From positions 1 to 44,156 of the forward strand of contig CAMAXW010000028.1 of assembly GCA_945862315.1 (NCBI GenBank): 44,156 bases of DNA. Reading direction: 5' to 3'. This document shows, in pieces, positions 35,159-42,412 of this stretch. How positions within the stretch are numbered: the first letter of the stretch is position 1; each line of letters opens with the position of its first letter. The translations under genes were made by a program, and so were the position numbers. The notes below the pieces were generated by a model. It made no database searches. It saw only the letters and a program-made list of their open reading frames with translations, and was not told where the DNA came from. This DNA is from Klebsiella pneumoniae (lineage in GTDB: Bacteria; Pseudomonadota; Gammaproteobacteria; Ga0077536).

Positions 35159-36180
35159 CCGATCCGGTTTACCAGCTGCGCAATCTGCACCACAGACTCC
35201 TGCAATTCGTTCGCTGCAACGCCCTCTACGCGTAAGCGCGTGACGATGAGATGCGACATGCCGAAGGTTTCGCGGTAGGCCGCAATTTTATCTGCCACAT
35301 AATGCGCATCGCCTAGGATGGCCCAATCGTCTACCTGCGGCGAAGTCTTAAGGCCCACCGGTAGGCTGATGGTGGCCAAGCGTTCGCGTAGGGTTTGAAT
35401 AGTCGTTGGGGAGTTGCTCATGAACACCGTGCGCATGATCGGTCGCACCGTTGAGGGTGCATGACCACCCGCCGCCAGTGCTGCGTCGTGACGGGCGACA
35501 TTGAGCGTTAGATCGTCGAAAGTCTCGATCGGCGAGGCTAAATAGGGCAGACCCAAGCGTCCCGCTTGGTCCAAGGCCTTGGGCCCAAACGCCGCAACCC
35601 AAACCTCGGGGTGAGGTTGTTGCAGCGGCCGCGGCCACACCTCCACGGCCGCCGAACCATCCTCTTGCAGCGACACCGCGTCACCCCGCCAAGCTTTTAG
35701 CATCAGCCCGTAGGCCCACTCGAATAATTCACGCTTAACGCCGGGATCGATAGCAAACGCTTTGAGGGTTTCGCGCGAATAACCCCGCCCGACACCCAAG
35801 ATAACCCGGCCACCGCTTAGCCTGTCCAACACGGCCACCTGCTCGGCAGCCAGCAACGGATTACGCAACGGTAGTAAATAACTGGTGGTCGCCAGCCGAA
35901 TCTCGCGCGTGTTAGCCGCAACCGCTGCCAACAGCAGCAGGGGGTCAGGTATCGCGTGCGAGTTGAAATGACTCTCCGGCAGCCAGAATGAGCTGTAACC
36001 TAGCGATTCTGCCAATACCGCTTGTTGACTGAGAGACACCGCTGACAGGCTGGAGAAATCCCACGGCGTGAGGCCAATTTTTAGCGGGAGGCGACTGGCA
36101 GGCGCGACGCCTGTTTTACCGCCGTCAGGGTGTTCCGCGTGCGGCGCGATCACAGCGTAAGACCCGCGTGGTTCCACCAT
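35155..36180 (-). CDS. LLM class flavin-dependent oxidoreductase
   Basis: The 341-residue product is another luciferase-like monooxygenase but of a different branch: LKIGLTPWDFSSLSAVSLSQQAVLAESLGYSSFWLPESHF, ATTSYLLPLRNPLLAAEQVAVLDRLSGGRVILGVGRGYSRETLKAF, and PEVWVAAFGPKALDQAGRLGLPYLASP. The V-L-D-x-L-S-G-G-R core and G-R-G-Y are family-defining. The ATG at 36180 overlaps the end of the SDR gene by 31 bases and lacks a good ribosome-binding site, so the true start may be later, near the first conserved strand (LKIGL, residue 33). It forms a unit with the SDR gene upstream. Confidence 0.84.
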   Translation of the reverse strand: MVEPRGSYAVIAPHAEHPDGGKTGVAPASRLPLKIGLTPWDFSSLSAVSLSQQAVLAESLGYSSFWLPESHFNSHAIPDPLLLLAAVAANTREIRLATTSYLLPLRNPLLAAEQVAVLDRLSGGRVILGVGRGYSRETLKAFAIDPGVKRELFEWAYGLMLKAWRGDAVSLQEDGSAAVEVWPRPLQQPHPEVWVAAFGPKALDQAGRLGLPYLASPIETFDDLTLNVARHDAALAAGGHAPSTVRPIMRTVFMSNSPTTIQTLRERLATISLPVGLKTSPQVDDWAILGDAHYVADKIAAYRETFGMSHLIVTRLRVEGVAANELQESVVQIAQLVNRIG

Positions 36181-36944
36181 GGCAGGTCAGAAAATGTCCG
36201 CAAATCGAGTTCATGAGTCCAAGCGGCACGATGCTGTTGGGCGAGATAAAAATAGGTATTGGCAATCTCGGCGGGCAGCAGCAAGCCATCTTTTTCCAAT
36301 CCCTTGCTTTGTCGTAGTGCTGCGTAGCGCGCCGGGCCGAGCATTTTTCCGAGCGTGTCGGGCGCATCGACGGCGCCATCGATCACGATGTGCACCACAT
36401 GGATTCCCAGTGGGGAAAATTGAGCATTCAGCGTCTGGCACAACATGCGGCGGCCGCCCATCGCTGAGGCATGCGAATGCTGGCCGGCGTTACCACGCAT
36501 AGCCGCCGTCGCAGACGTCACCAGCAGCGTGCCCCGGCCGCGTGCCGTCATCAGCGGAAAGAGCGCGCTGGCGAGACGGAAAAGGCCAAAAGTCGCTAGC
36601 CGCCAGCCTACTTCGAAGGCCTTGAGCGAGGTATCAGCGAGCGCGCGGTCGCCGATTTGGGCACCCAAATTATAAACCGCCACATCAATGGGGCCGCTCT
36701 GCGCCTCGATGGTCGCCACCAAATCCTCGATGCTGTTCTCCTCGATGGCGTTGAGAATAAAACCACTCGCAGAACCACCCTCATCCGCTATTTCAGCGAG
36801 GTGACGGTCCAACCCTGGACGGTCGCTGCGCCTGGCCAAACAAGCGTGATAGCCCTCGCGGGCAAAACGCTGCGCCACGTGGCTGCCAATACCGGCACCC
36901 GCACCTAACACGAGACAGACGGGTTTTTTTGTCGTGGAATGCAT
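36150..36944 (-). CDS. SDR-like protein with altered catalytic residues
   Basis: I start at ATG 36944 (MHSTTKKPVCLVLGAGAGIGS), with AGGA about eleven bases upstream. The 264-residue protein has the Rossmann fold of short-chain dehydrogenases: GAGAGIGSHVAQRFAREGY, VAVYNLGAQIGD and the serine in LLVTSATAAMRG. The position of the catalytic Y-x-x-x-K reads HASAM, so both tyrosine and lysine are missing. A known SDR subgroup (cd05373-like) already has phenylalanine for tyrosine but keeps lysine; this protein also loses the lysine to methionine. It may be a binding or regulatory protein or an enzyme with altered chemistry. It overlaps the LLM gene that follows. Confidence 0.82.
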   Translation of the reverse strand: MHSTTKKPVCLVLGAGAGIGSHVAQRFAREGYHACLARRSDRPGLDRHLAEIADEGGSASGFILNAIEENSIEDLVATIEAQSGPIDVAVYNLGAQIGDRALADTSLKAFEVGWRLATFGLFRLASALFPLMTARGRGTLLVTSATAAMRGNAGQHSHASAMGGRRMLCQTLNAQFSPLGIHVVHIVIDGAVDAPDTLGKMLGPARYAALRQSKGLEKDGLLLPAEIANTYFYLAQQHRAAWTHELDLRTFSDLPWWNHAGLTL

Positions 36945-37212
36945 TCGAAAATTATCCTTGCAGGTGTCGGCAGGTAATACTGGCACGCGAGAGGCCGAGT
37001 TGGTAAATCGCAGGCTTTGAAAGTGGCCCTCGATGGCGCCTTGGCAGGGTGCCGAGGCGCAGGCTGCGGTTACGCCCCTCTGCGAGGCAATGGCTCATTA
37101 GCCGCCACGTGCTAACCGCCGCCAAGGCCTACCCAGTTGGCACGGCTTGTTGAAGAGCACCGAGGTGAACCCGCGCTGGGGCCGTTAAGCGTCGTGAGAA
37201 AAGGCAACATCT

Positions 37213-37836
37213 TTGAGCAGTGACCTAGAAGAAATAGCGATTTTGGATTTTGAGACCACGGGTCTGATTGTCGGATCTGATCGCCCTACCGAAATTGCCA
37301 TTGTGATTGTGCGTAACGGTTTGGTGGTTGATCAGTTCCAAAGTTTAATGAACCCGCACCGCCTGATTCCCTTTGCGGTGGAACAGCTCACCGGCATCTC
37401 TAATTCCATGGTGGCAGCGGCACCGAGAATTGAGCAAGTGATGCGGGTGGCCGCCCGATTTGTGGGGAGCCGGGCAATCTTGGCGCACAACGCCTCGTTT
37501 GATAAACGTTTTTGGTGCACGGAACTCTCACGCCTAGCACTCAGCCCGGATCACGGCTTCGTTTGCACCTTGCGCGTGGCGAGGCGGATGTATCCCACCG
37601 CCCCCAATTACAAGCTGGACACACTGCGGACGTGGCTTAATTTACCCGACCAAGGGCGGGCCCATCGGGCGCTCGCCGATGCCATGACCACCGCGCAGCT
37701 GTTTAAGAGAATGCAGTGCGATCTGCACGCTCGGTATGCGATCCGCACGACCACCCATGCGTTAATGCAAAAAATTCAGACCCAGCCCATTAGGACCGCC
37801 CATTCGTTTCTGGAGAATTGGGCGGCGCAACCGTGA
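37213..37836 (+). CDS. DEDDh 3'-5' exonuclease (DnaQ/epsilon-like)
   Basis: The start is TTG 37213, with AAGG about eight bases upstream. The 207-residue protein has the exonuclease motifs in order: ExoI IAILDFETTG (Asp, Glu), ExoII AILAHNASFDKRFW (Asp), and ExoIII with RAHRALADAMTTAQLF (His and Asp). It lacks the polymerase-binding tail of true DnaQ, so it is a stand-alone nuclease that degrades DNA or RNA 3' ends, of the kind found in repair or RNA turnover. No operon partner is evident; the upstream SDR gene is divergent. The PEP-CTERM remnant lies downstream, pointing toward it. Confidence 0.88.
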   Translation: MSSDLEEIAILDFETTGLIVGSDRPTEIAIVIVRNGLVVDQFQSLMNPHRLIPFAVEQLTGISNSMVAAAPRIEQVMRVAARFVGSRAILAHNASFDKRFWCTELSRLALSPDHGFVCTLRVARRMYPTAPNYKLDTLRTWLNLPDQGRAHRALADAMTTAQLFKRMQCDLHARYAIRTTTHALMQKIQTQPIRTAHSFLENWAAQP

Positions 37837-37977
37837 GTCGATTAAAAGCACTGAACCCGCGGGCCGTGCCGCGAGCCGGCGAAGATGCCCGCGTGGACCG
37901 CGCGTGCGGTGGGCGCCCCGCGCCAGATTCGCCTTGATTGCGCAACCGTGAACGCGCTCGTGCATACGGCTCTGCAG

Positions 37978-38008
37978 GCAGATGGCGGTCACGTGCGACC
38001 CCATCTGC
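37978..38008 (-). terminator. strong hairpin after the PEP-CTERM remnant
   Basis: GCAGATGG-C-GGTC (37978-37990) pairs with GACC-CCATCTGC (37997-38008): 12 base pairs with a single bulged C and a 6-base loop. It is 16 bases beyond the PEP-CTERM stop codon on the minus strand. No T-run is present, but the location suits the former 3' end of that gene. Confidence 0.45.
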
Positions 38009-38024
38009 CCCCAAACTGTCTGGG

Positions 38025-38177
38025 CTACGCCGTTTTGCGGCGGTAAATGGCGGCGAGGCCCACCAACAACAGCGCCAGCGAACCCGGCTCTGGCACGTTG
38101 CTATCAAACGTTCCTGTTAGCGACATCGCGACACTGCGAAAGGGCCGATCGCCATAGCCCAAAGCCCAACTAACGGC
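38025..38177 (-). pseudogene. C-terminal remnant of a PEP-CTERM exosortase-sorted protein
   Basis: Reading on the minus strand from the end of the repeat array, an open frame of 50 codons ends SNVPEPGSLALLLVGLAAI followed by YRRKTA and TAG (38027-38025). This is a textbook PEP-CTERM tail: V-P-E-P-G, a hydrophobic helix (LALLLVGLAAI), then the basic Y-R-R-K end. The sequence before it (VAMSLTGTFDS) looks like the final strand of an extracellular beta domain. Upstream the frame meets a stop at 38180-38178, where the 25-base repeat array begins, and no start or signal peptide is visible. The gene has been cut off by, or has decayed into, the repeats. PEP-CTERM proteins are exported and processed by exosortase at the cell envelope. 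Confidence 0.82.
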
Positions 38178-38590
38178 CTAACGGGACATCGGCCTAACGG
38201 GACAGGCATCGTTCGGGACGGCCTAACGGGACAGGCATCGTTCGGCGGGCGGCCTAACCGGCCTAACGTAACCGGCCTAACGCGGCCTAACGGGACAGGC
38301 ATCGTTCGGCGGGCGGCCTAACGGGACGGGGCGGCCTAACGGGACAGGCATCGTTCGGGCCTAACGGGACAGGCATCGTTCGGGACGGCCGCGCCAACAG
38401 CCGAGGCCTAACGAGGCCTAACGGGACAGGCATCGTTCGAATCAGGCATCGTTCGAATCACAAGGCCTAACGGGACGGCATGGCCTAACGGGACAGGCAT
38501 CGTTCGAATCATCGGCCTAAGGGAATAAGGCCTAACTGGACAGGCATCGTTCGGGACGGCAGCGCTAACAGCTAACGGGACAGCCACCAC
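38170..38590 (+). repeat. Repeat array 1: 25-base unit, eight full copies plus fragments
   Basis: The unit begins GGCCTAACGGGACAGGCATC and ends GTTCG. Full copies start at 38191, 38220, 38284, 38333, 38358, 38415, 38482 and 38529 (the last with one T-for-G change). The copies at 38333 and 38358 are directly adjacent; others are spaced 4-42 bases. Truncated pieces (GGCCTAACGGGAC, GGCCTAAC) fill the gaps, and CAGGCATCGTTCGAAT is duplicated head-to-tail at 38427-38458. Spacing is irregular and units have no conserved spacers, so it is not a CRISPR array. It looks like a REP-type cluster. It ends with GGGACAGCCACC (38578-38589). Confidence 0.9.
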
Positions 38591-39071
38591 GAACGGTCAT
38601 GATGGGGACCAGTGGAGCGTGGCTCCGTCAAACTAGGTTTATGAATAAAGATAATGGGTGTCCTGCCATCTCGCGCCCAAATGATGATCAATGGCTGTCC
38701 CGGGATCCCCTGATGATCAATGGCTGTCCCGGGATCCCCTGTGGTCCCGGGATCCCCGGTGCGGAATCCGCGCGCCGCCGGTGGGTGTCCCCGCATCTGG
38801 CGCGAATCCGGGCTCTACCGCATGAGGATCGGTGGGTGTCCCCGCATCTGCCCCGCTACCGCATGAGGGGCGGTGGGTGTCCCCGCATCTGCCTAAGGGG
38901 CGGTGGGTGTCCCCGCATCTGGCCCCCCCGCATCTGGCGCGGCAACGTTTCCCAATCGCCTCACGGAAAATCTTCGAAAAAAGTAGCTGGACTATTTCTC
39001 CAGCAAAGCCGGCGACTGGAGACTCGAGACTGAGGTGTAAGGCCAAAAACAACTGCGGGGAGAAAGTACTG
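38178..39071. other. 894-base gene-free stretch made mostly of repeats
   Basis: Apart from arrays 1 and 2 this stretch has only short, repeat-derived open frames. The last 130 bases before the P450 start (38941-39071) are non-repetitive and A+T-richer and should contain the P450 promoter; the ribosome-binding site GGGGAG is near 39058. I found no RAYT or other transposase gene. Confidence 0.6.
38655..38940 (+). repeat. Repeat array 2: 29-base tandem pair and four 21-base units
   Basis: A 29-base unit (GATGATCAATGGCTGTCCCG, then GGATCCCCT) is present as two perfect head-to-tail copies (38683-38711 and 38712-38740), followed by a partial. A 21-base unit containing GGTGGGTGTCCCCGCATCTG occurs at 38779, 38830, 38871 and 38901, with a truncated copy at 38926-38940. 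CTACCGCATGAGG precedes two of the units. Read on the opposite strand these units contain GGGACAGCCA and GGGACACCCACC, linking them to array 1. Confidence 0.88.
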
Positions 39072-40331
39072 ATGTCAAAAGACAATCTGGACGAGAAACT
39101 CACCAATTCCGCGACCTTTCGGGACGACAGCTTTTACGAATTGCTGGCCAAAATGCGCGCCGAGCATCCGGTTTATTGGACCACCGGTAAAAATGGCGCG
39201 CAGTTCTGGTCTGTCTTCAAACACGCCGATGTAAAGCGCGTACTGCACGAAGGAAACTTGTTCCGTTCGGAAGTGGACGGTGTCATGCCCATCATGGACG
39301 AGGCGCTCCGGGAGGCGAACCGAAATGCGTTTGGTCCGGGCGAAATGCTCATCGCTATCGATCCCCCTCGACACGGGAAGTTCCGTAGCCTGGTTTCGGC
39401 GCCGTTTATGCCCAACGCGTTAATTGAGACAACTGCTGCCAAGACGCAGTTGATCCGGAATATTTTTGATGCGTTGCCGACAGACGGTGTGATTGACTTG
39501 GTAGATGACTTGGCGGCAAAAATTCCGATGACGATCATCGCGGATATTCTGGGGCTCCCTCAAGAACGCTGTAGCGACCTACTAGCTTGGGGAAAAATGG
39601 CTCTCACGGCGTCTGATCCGGAATACAGCAGCGGCGATGCGGCAGCCACTTCGGCCGCGGGCATCGAAGGGATCCGAAATTGTGTGCGGGATTTGGCGAT
39701 GCCCCGCCGTACCTGTCCCTACAACGATGCGTTAAGTACGCTGGCCACCGGCTCGATCGATGGTGCAGTACTCACCGAATCGGAGATCATCCAAAACGGT
39801 ACCTTGATGATTCTGGCTGGATTCGAAACCACGCGGAACTCATTTTCGGGCGGCCTATTAGCCCTGCTACAACACCCGGCGCAAATGGAAATGCTGCGCG
39901 AGGATCCGAAACTTATCCGCAAAGCGGTGGAGGAGATGGTGCGCTGGTCAAACCCGGTCATTACGCTGATGCGCGTGGCGACCGCCGATACTGAAATCGG
40001 GACACAACGCATTAAGGCCGGCGAGCAGGTCGTTATCTGGCTCGCCTCAGCCAATCGCGACGATGCCGTGTTTCCCCGCGCGAACGAGTTCGACGTCACA
40101 CGATCGCCCAACCCGCATCTCGGGTTTGGCTTCGGCCCACATACTTGTTTGGGCGGCCCCCTCGCAAAACTGGAGCTACGCGTGGCATTAGAGGAGTTGC
40201 TCGCGCGCTATTCCGGATTTGAAGTTCTCGGCAAACCCGAAAGGACCCAAGCTAATTTTGTGGGCGGATTGAAACGTTTTCCCATTCGCTTAATCAGACG
40301 CGAAGCAGCACCGGCGGCAGCCAGCGCGTAA
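39072..40331 (+). CDS. Cytochrome P450
   Basis: I start at ATG 39072 (MSKDNLDEKLTNSATFRDD), ten bases after GGGGAG; an open frame reaching back to 38832 is only repeat sequence. The 419-residue protein is a soluble class I-type P450: I-helix oxygen-binding motif AGFETT (about 248-253), the E-x-x-R of the K-helix in VEEMVRWSNPV (about 286-290), and the haem loop FGFGPHTCLGG with the thiolate cysteine near residue 358. IAIDPPRHGKFRSLVSAPFMP is the conserved C-helix area (H-x-x-x-R). It hydroxylates an organic substrate using electrons from a ferredoxin, none of which is encoded in the window. It converges on the DUF3891 gene and lies next to the Rieske operon. Confidence 0.92.
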   Translation: MSKDNLDEKLTNSATFRDDSFYELLAKMRAEHPVYWTTGKNGAQFWSVFKHADVKRVLHEGNLFRSEVDGVMPIMDEALREANRNAFGPGEMLIAIDPPRHGKFRSLVSAPFMPNALIETTAAKTQLIRNIFDALPTDGVIDLVDDLAAKIPMTIIADILGLPQERCSDLLAWGKMALTASDPEYSSGDAAATSAAGIEGIRNCVRDLAMPRRTCPYNDALSTLATGSIDGAVLTESEIIQNGTLMILAGFETTRNSFSGGLLALLQHPAQMEMLREDPKLIRKAVEEMVRWSNPVITLMRVATADTEIGTQRIKAGEQVVIWLASANRDDAVFPRANEFDVTRSPNPHLGFGFGPHTCLGGPLAKLELRVALEELLARYSGFEVLGKPERTQANFVGGLKRFPIRLIRREAAPAAASA

Positions 40332-40447
40332 ACACGCGCCGTTGCCGGACTTTACTGCGCCTAAAAAGACGTTAACGCCCAAGCCGCGCTGTCACGATGG
40401 CTGCGTGAAAATGCAGCTTGAACGTAAACGCCAGAGCGGCGCCGGTT

Positions 40448-41266
40448 TCAGTCGCCCGCCACGAGATGGATAACTTGGCGCTGGGTCACTGCGTGCTCCA
40501 ACGCCTCACGAACATGCTCACCAGCAGATACTGGCGATAAATAGCGGCCCTCAAAGCTCATCTCAAGGGCGTCGCAGTCAAATGGGTAAGGGCTCAAGGC
40601 ATAGACACCGGCTGCGACCGGTTTAATGGTGACCTCGGTATCCTCGGTAGCACTCAGCGGAATATGCGAGAAGCAACTTTCTAGCCGCGCCCCTTCGGGC
40701 ACACAGTTGAAATACAAGGCCAACGTATCGAAAAACTGCAGCTGCTTATAATTCTGAAACAGATGCGCTTCTTCTATCCACGCGGCAGTTTCCGAATCTG
40801 CTTTTAGCGCGGCTTTAAGTTGGTCCTGCCGTGCCAACTCGCCGCTTAGCATGTGGTCAGCTACTACCCGGTTATTGTCTGCAAGATTATTAAGAAGAAC
40901 CTTATCGGACATGCCGTAGCGGCCGTTGTACAGGCCCCAGCTGTGCATACTCGACAATAGTTCGCAATACGGATGGGTAGCGCCGTTGAAATCTGGAGAC
41001 GCTTTGCTGGTGACCACCAGCTGTGCGAACGGCGTTTGCACGAGGTTGTACGGCAGCCCGGTTGCCGGGTCACGTAAGGCCGTCTGATCCAAAGCCTTCC
41101 AGCCAGCATCGTGATTGGCGACCACGTGGAGCACCTGCGCCCGGGGGGCAATAGGCTCAAACAATGCGTTGCCGAAATGCTCAGCAAACTGCGCCGCCAG
41201 TGCGGTGTGCTGATCCATCGTGATGATGAAATAAGCATTATTTTCCGCCGCCATTTGTACAATCAT
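40448..41266 (-). CDS. DUF3891 family protein
   Basis: I start at ATG 41266 (MIVQMAAENNAYFIITMDQHTALA), six bases after AAGGAG; the open frame extends well into the SDR gene and is not real there. The 272-residue protein fits DUF3891 (PF13030): an early D-Q-H-x-x-L-A-x-Q-F-A-x-H-F-G segment and VLHVVANHDAGWKALD near residue 55, whose H-D-x-G-W is the family hallmark. SMHSWGLYNGRYG and a helix with AWIEEAHLFQNYKQLQFFDTLALYF follow. The clustered histidines and aspartates suggest a metal site of the HD-like kind, which is inference. The family has no established function. It is last in the Rieske operon, 22 bases after the SDR. Confidence 0.82.
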   Translation of the reverse strand: MIVQMAAENNAYFIITMDQHTALAAQFAEHFGNALFEPIAPRAQVLHVVANHDAGWKALDQTALRDPATGLPYNLVQTPFAQLVVTSKASPDFNGATHPYCELLSSMHSWGLYNGRYGMSDKVLLNNLADNNRVVADHMLSGELARQDQLKAALKADSETAAWIEEAHLFQNYKQLQFFDTLALYFNCVPEGARLESCFSHIPLSATEDTEVTIKPVAAGVYALSPYPFDCDALEMSFEGRYLSPVSAGEHVREALEHAVTQRQVIHLVAGD

Positions 41267-41288
41267 GAAACTCTCCTTTTGGTTGCGA

Positions 41289-42050
41289 CTACTGCGCCAC
41301 GTAGCCGCCATCGACCGATAATATCGAACCCACCACAAAACTTGCTTGGTCTGAACACAGCCACAAAACCGCACTGGCGATCTCGTTGGGTTGTCCCATT
41401 CGACCGATGGGCTCACGCTCCGTGATGGCAGCCACGATTTCAGGCTGCAGCGCGATAATTTTGTCGACCAAGGGCGTTTGTACCGGCCCTGGACACACGG
41501 CGTTAATGCGAATGCCGGATTGCGCGTACTCGATAGCCGCAGTTTTAGTGAGACCGACCACCCCGTGCTTAGCTGCCGAATAGGCCGGCATGCCTTTTGA
41601 TCCCACCAGACCAAAATTTGAGGCGTTGTTGACGATTGCACCGCCGCCCTGTTTTAACATCTGCGCTATTTCGTATTTCAGGCACAACCAAACCCCTTTG
41701 AGATTGGCCCCGATGATACGGTCCCAGTTTTCCTCTGAGCATTGCGCGGTTGGGCTCAGGTCGCCTTGAATGCCGGCGTTATTGAATGCGCAATCTAGCC
41801 GTCCAAATTTAGCGACGATCGCTTTCACCAGCGCATCCACTTCGTTGCTATTCGACACATCGGCTAATACGAAAAATCCGGAACCGACCAGGCCTTCCAT
41901 CAGATTCACGGTTTCTTCCCCGCCCGTGCGATCAACATCAGCCACCACAACATTAGCCCCAGCCTGTGCGAAAGCGAGCGCCGTCGCCCGCCCAATGCCG
42001 GATCCACCGCCGGTGACTAACGCCGTTTTTCCCGTCATAGAATGAGTCAC
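41289..42050 (-). CDS. SDR family oxidoreductase
   Basis: The start is probably GTG 42050 (VTHSMTGKTALVTGGG), with GAGG eight bases upstream; the GTG at 42059 is too close to that site and ATG 42038 is the internal alternative. The 253-residue protein is a classical short-chain dehydrogenase: VTGGGSGIGRATALAFA, VVVADVDRTGGEE (an aspartate after strand 2, suggesting NAD+), NNAGI, and catalytic S and Y-x-x-x-K in VNNASNFGLVGSKGMPAYSAAKHG. The C-terminal ILSVDGGYVAQ is typical of secondary-alcohol dehydrogenases. It sits third in the Rieske operon and may oxidise the alcohol or dihydrodiol formed by the Rieske or P450 enzyme. Confidence 0.9.
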   Translation of the reverse strand: MTHSMTGKTALVTGGGSGIGRATALAFAQAGANVVVADVDRTGGEETVNLMEGLVGSGFFVLADVSNSNEVDALVKAIVAKFGRLDCAFNNAGIQGDLSPTAQCSEENWDRIIGANLKGVWLCLKYEIAQMLKQGGGAIVNNASNFGLVGSKGMPAYSAAKHGVVGLTKTAAIEYAQSGIRINAVCPGPVQTPLVDKIIALQPEIVAAITEREPIGRMGQPNEIASAVLWLCSDQASFVVGSILSVDGGYVAQ

Positions 42051-42088
42051 GCTGGACACCTCAGATCTGAAATTGTTAACGGGATTGA

Positions 42089-42412
42089 CTATTCGTAGGG
42101 GACAAATCTTTCGGCGTCGATCATATTAAGGAGTGCGGGATTTTTATACATTTCAACCAGATTAGAGATCTCTACCAGCGATAATGCCAAGTTGCATAAG
42201 TTCTGGGCATCTGCTGGCATCTTGGCGTAAGGGTACTGATTGAGATAAACGATGATGTCCTCGAGCTGCTTAGACATCTCGCCGTGAAACTCAATGATGT
42301 CCGCCATCGGGGTCGCAATGCGCTTGGCGATCCGTTCACGCTCGGTCGGCAACGACCATGCTTGGTAGGGTTCTAAAGAACGGAAGGGTGCGGGTAAGAT
42401 TTGCTTGCTCAT
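42089..42412 (-). CDS. Unknown 107-residue protein encoded next to Rieske oxygenase
   Basis: ATG 42412 overlaps the Rieske stop codon (ATGA), so translation is coupled. The product opens MSKQILPAPFRSLEPYQAWS, then has helices with TERERIAKRIATPMADIIEFHGEMSKQLEDIIVYLNQYP and DAQNLCNLALSLVEISNLVEM, ending NMIDAERFVPYE. It looks all-alpha, soluble and without cofactor motifs. I do not recognise a family. Its fixed place right behind the oxygenase alpha subunit, where a beta subunit (150-180 residues, NTF2 fold) would normally be, suggests a small accessory or assembly partner; it is too short and helical to be a normal beta subunit. Confidence 0.75.
   Translation of the reverse strand: MSKQILPAPFRSLEPYQAWSLPTERERIAKRIATPMADIIEFHGEMSKQLEDIIVYLNQYPYAKMPADAQNLCNLALSLVEISNLVEMYKNPALLNMIDAERFVPYE

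Noticed and set aside
37762-38107. Minus-strand open frames over 37762-38107 as genes
   Set aside because: They are out of frame with the PEP-CTERM tail, and the part over the exonuclease is antisense; only the PEP-CTERM frame shows a real signature.
38170-38590. CRISPR array
   Set aside because: Units are 25 bases but spacers are absent or of random length and made of repeat fragments; no cas gene is near.
38117-38590. Repetitive proteins encoded on the minus strand of array 1 (MPVPLGR-type repeats)
   Set aside because: The peptide repeats are just the 25-base unit translated; there is no ribosome-binding site or signal, and the frame keeps changing between copies.
38832-39071. 80-residue N-terminal extension of the P450
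   Set aside because: The extension is translated repeat sequence without P450 features; ATG 39072 has a ribosome-binding site and fits the usual length.
41267-41641. Upstream extension of the DUF3891 protein to 41641
   Set aside because: It lies wholly within the SDR gene in another frame, and the ATG at 41266 has a strong ribosome-binding site.
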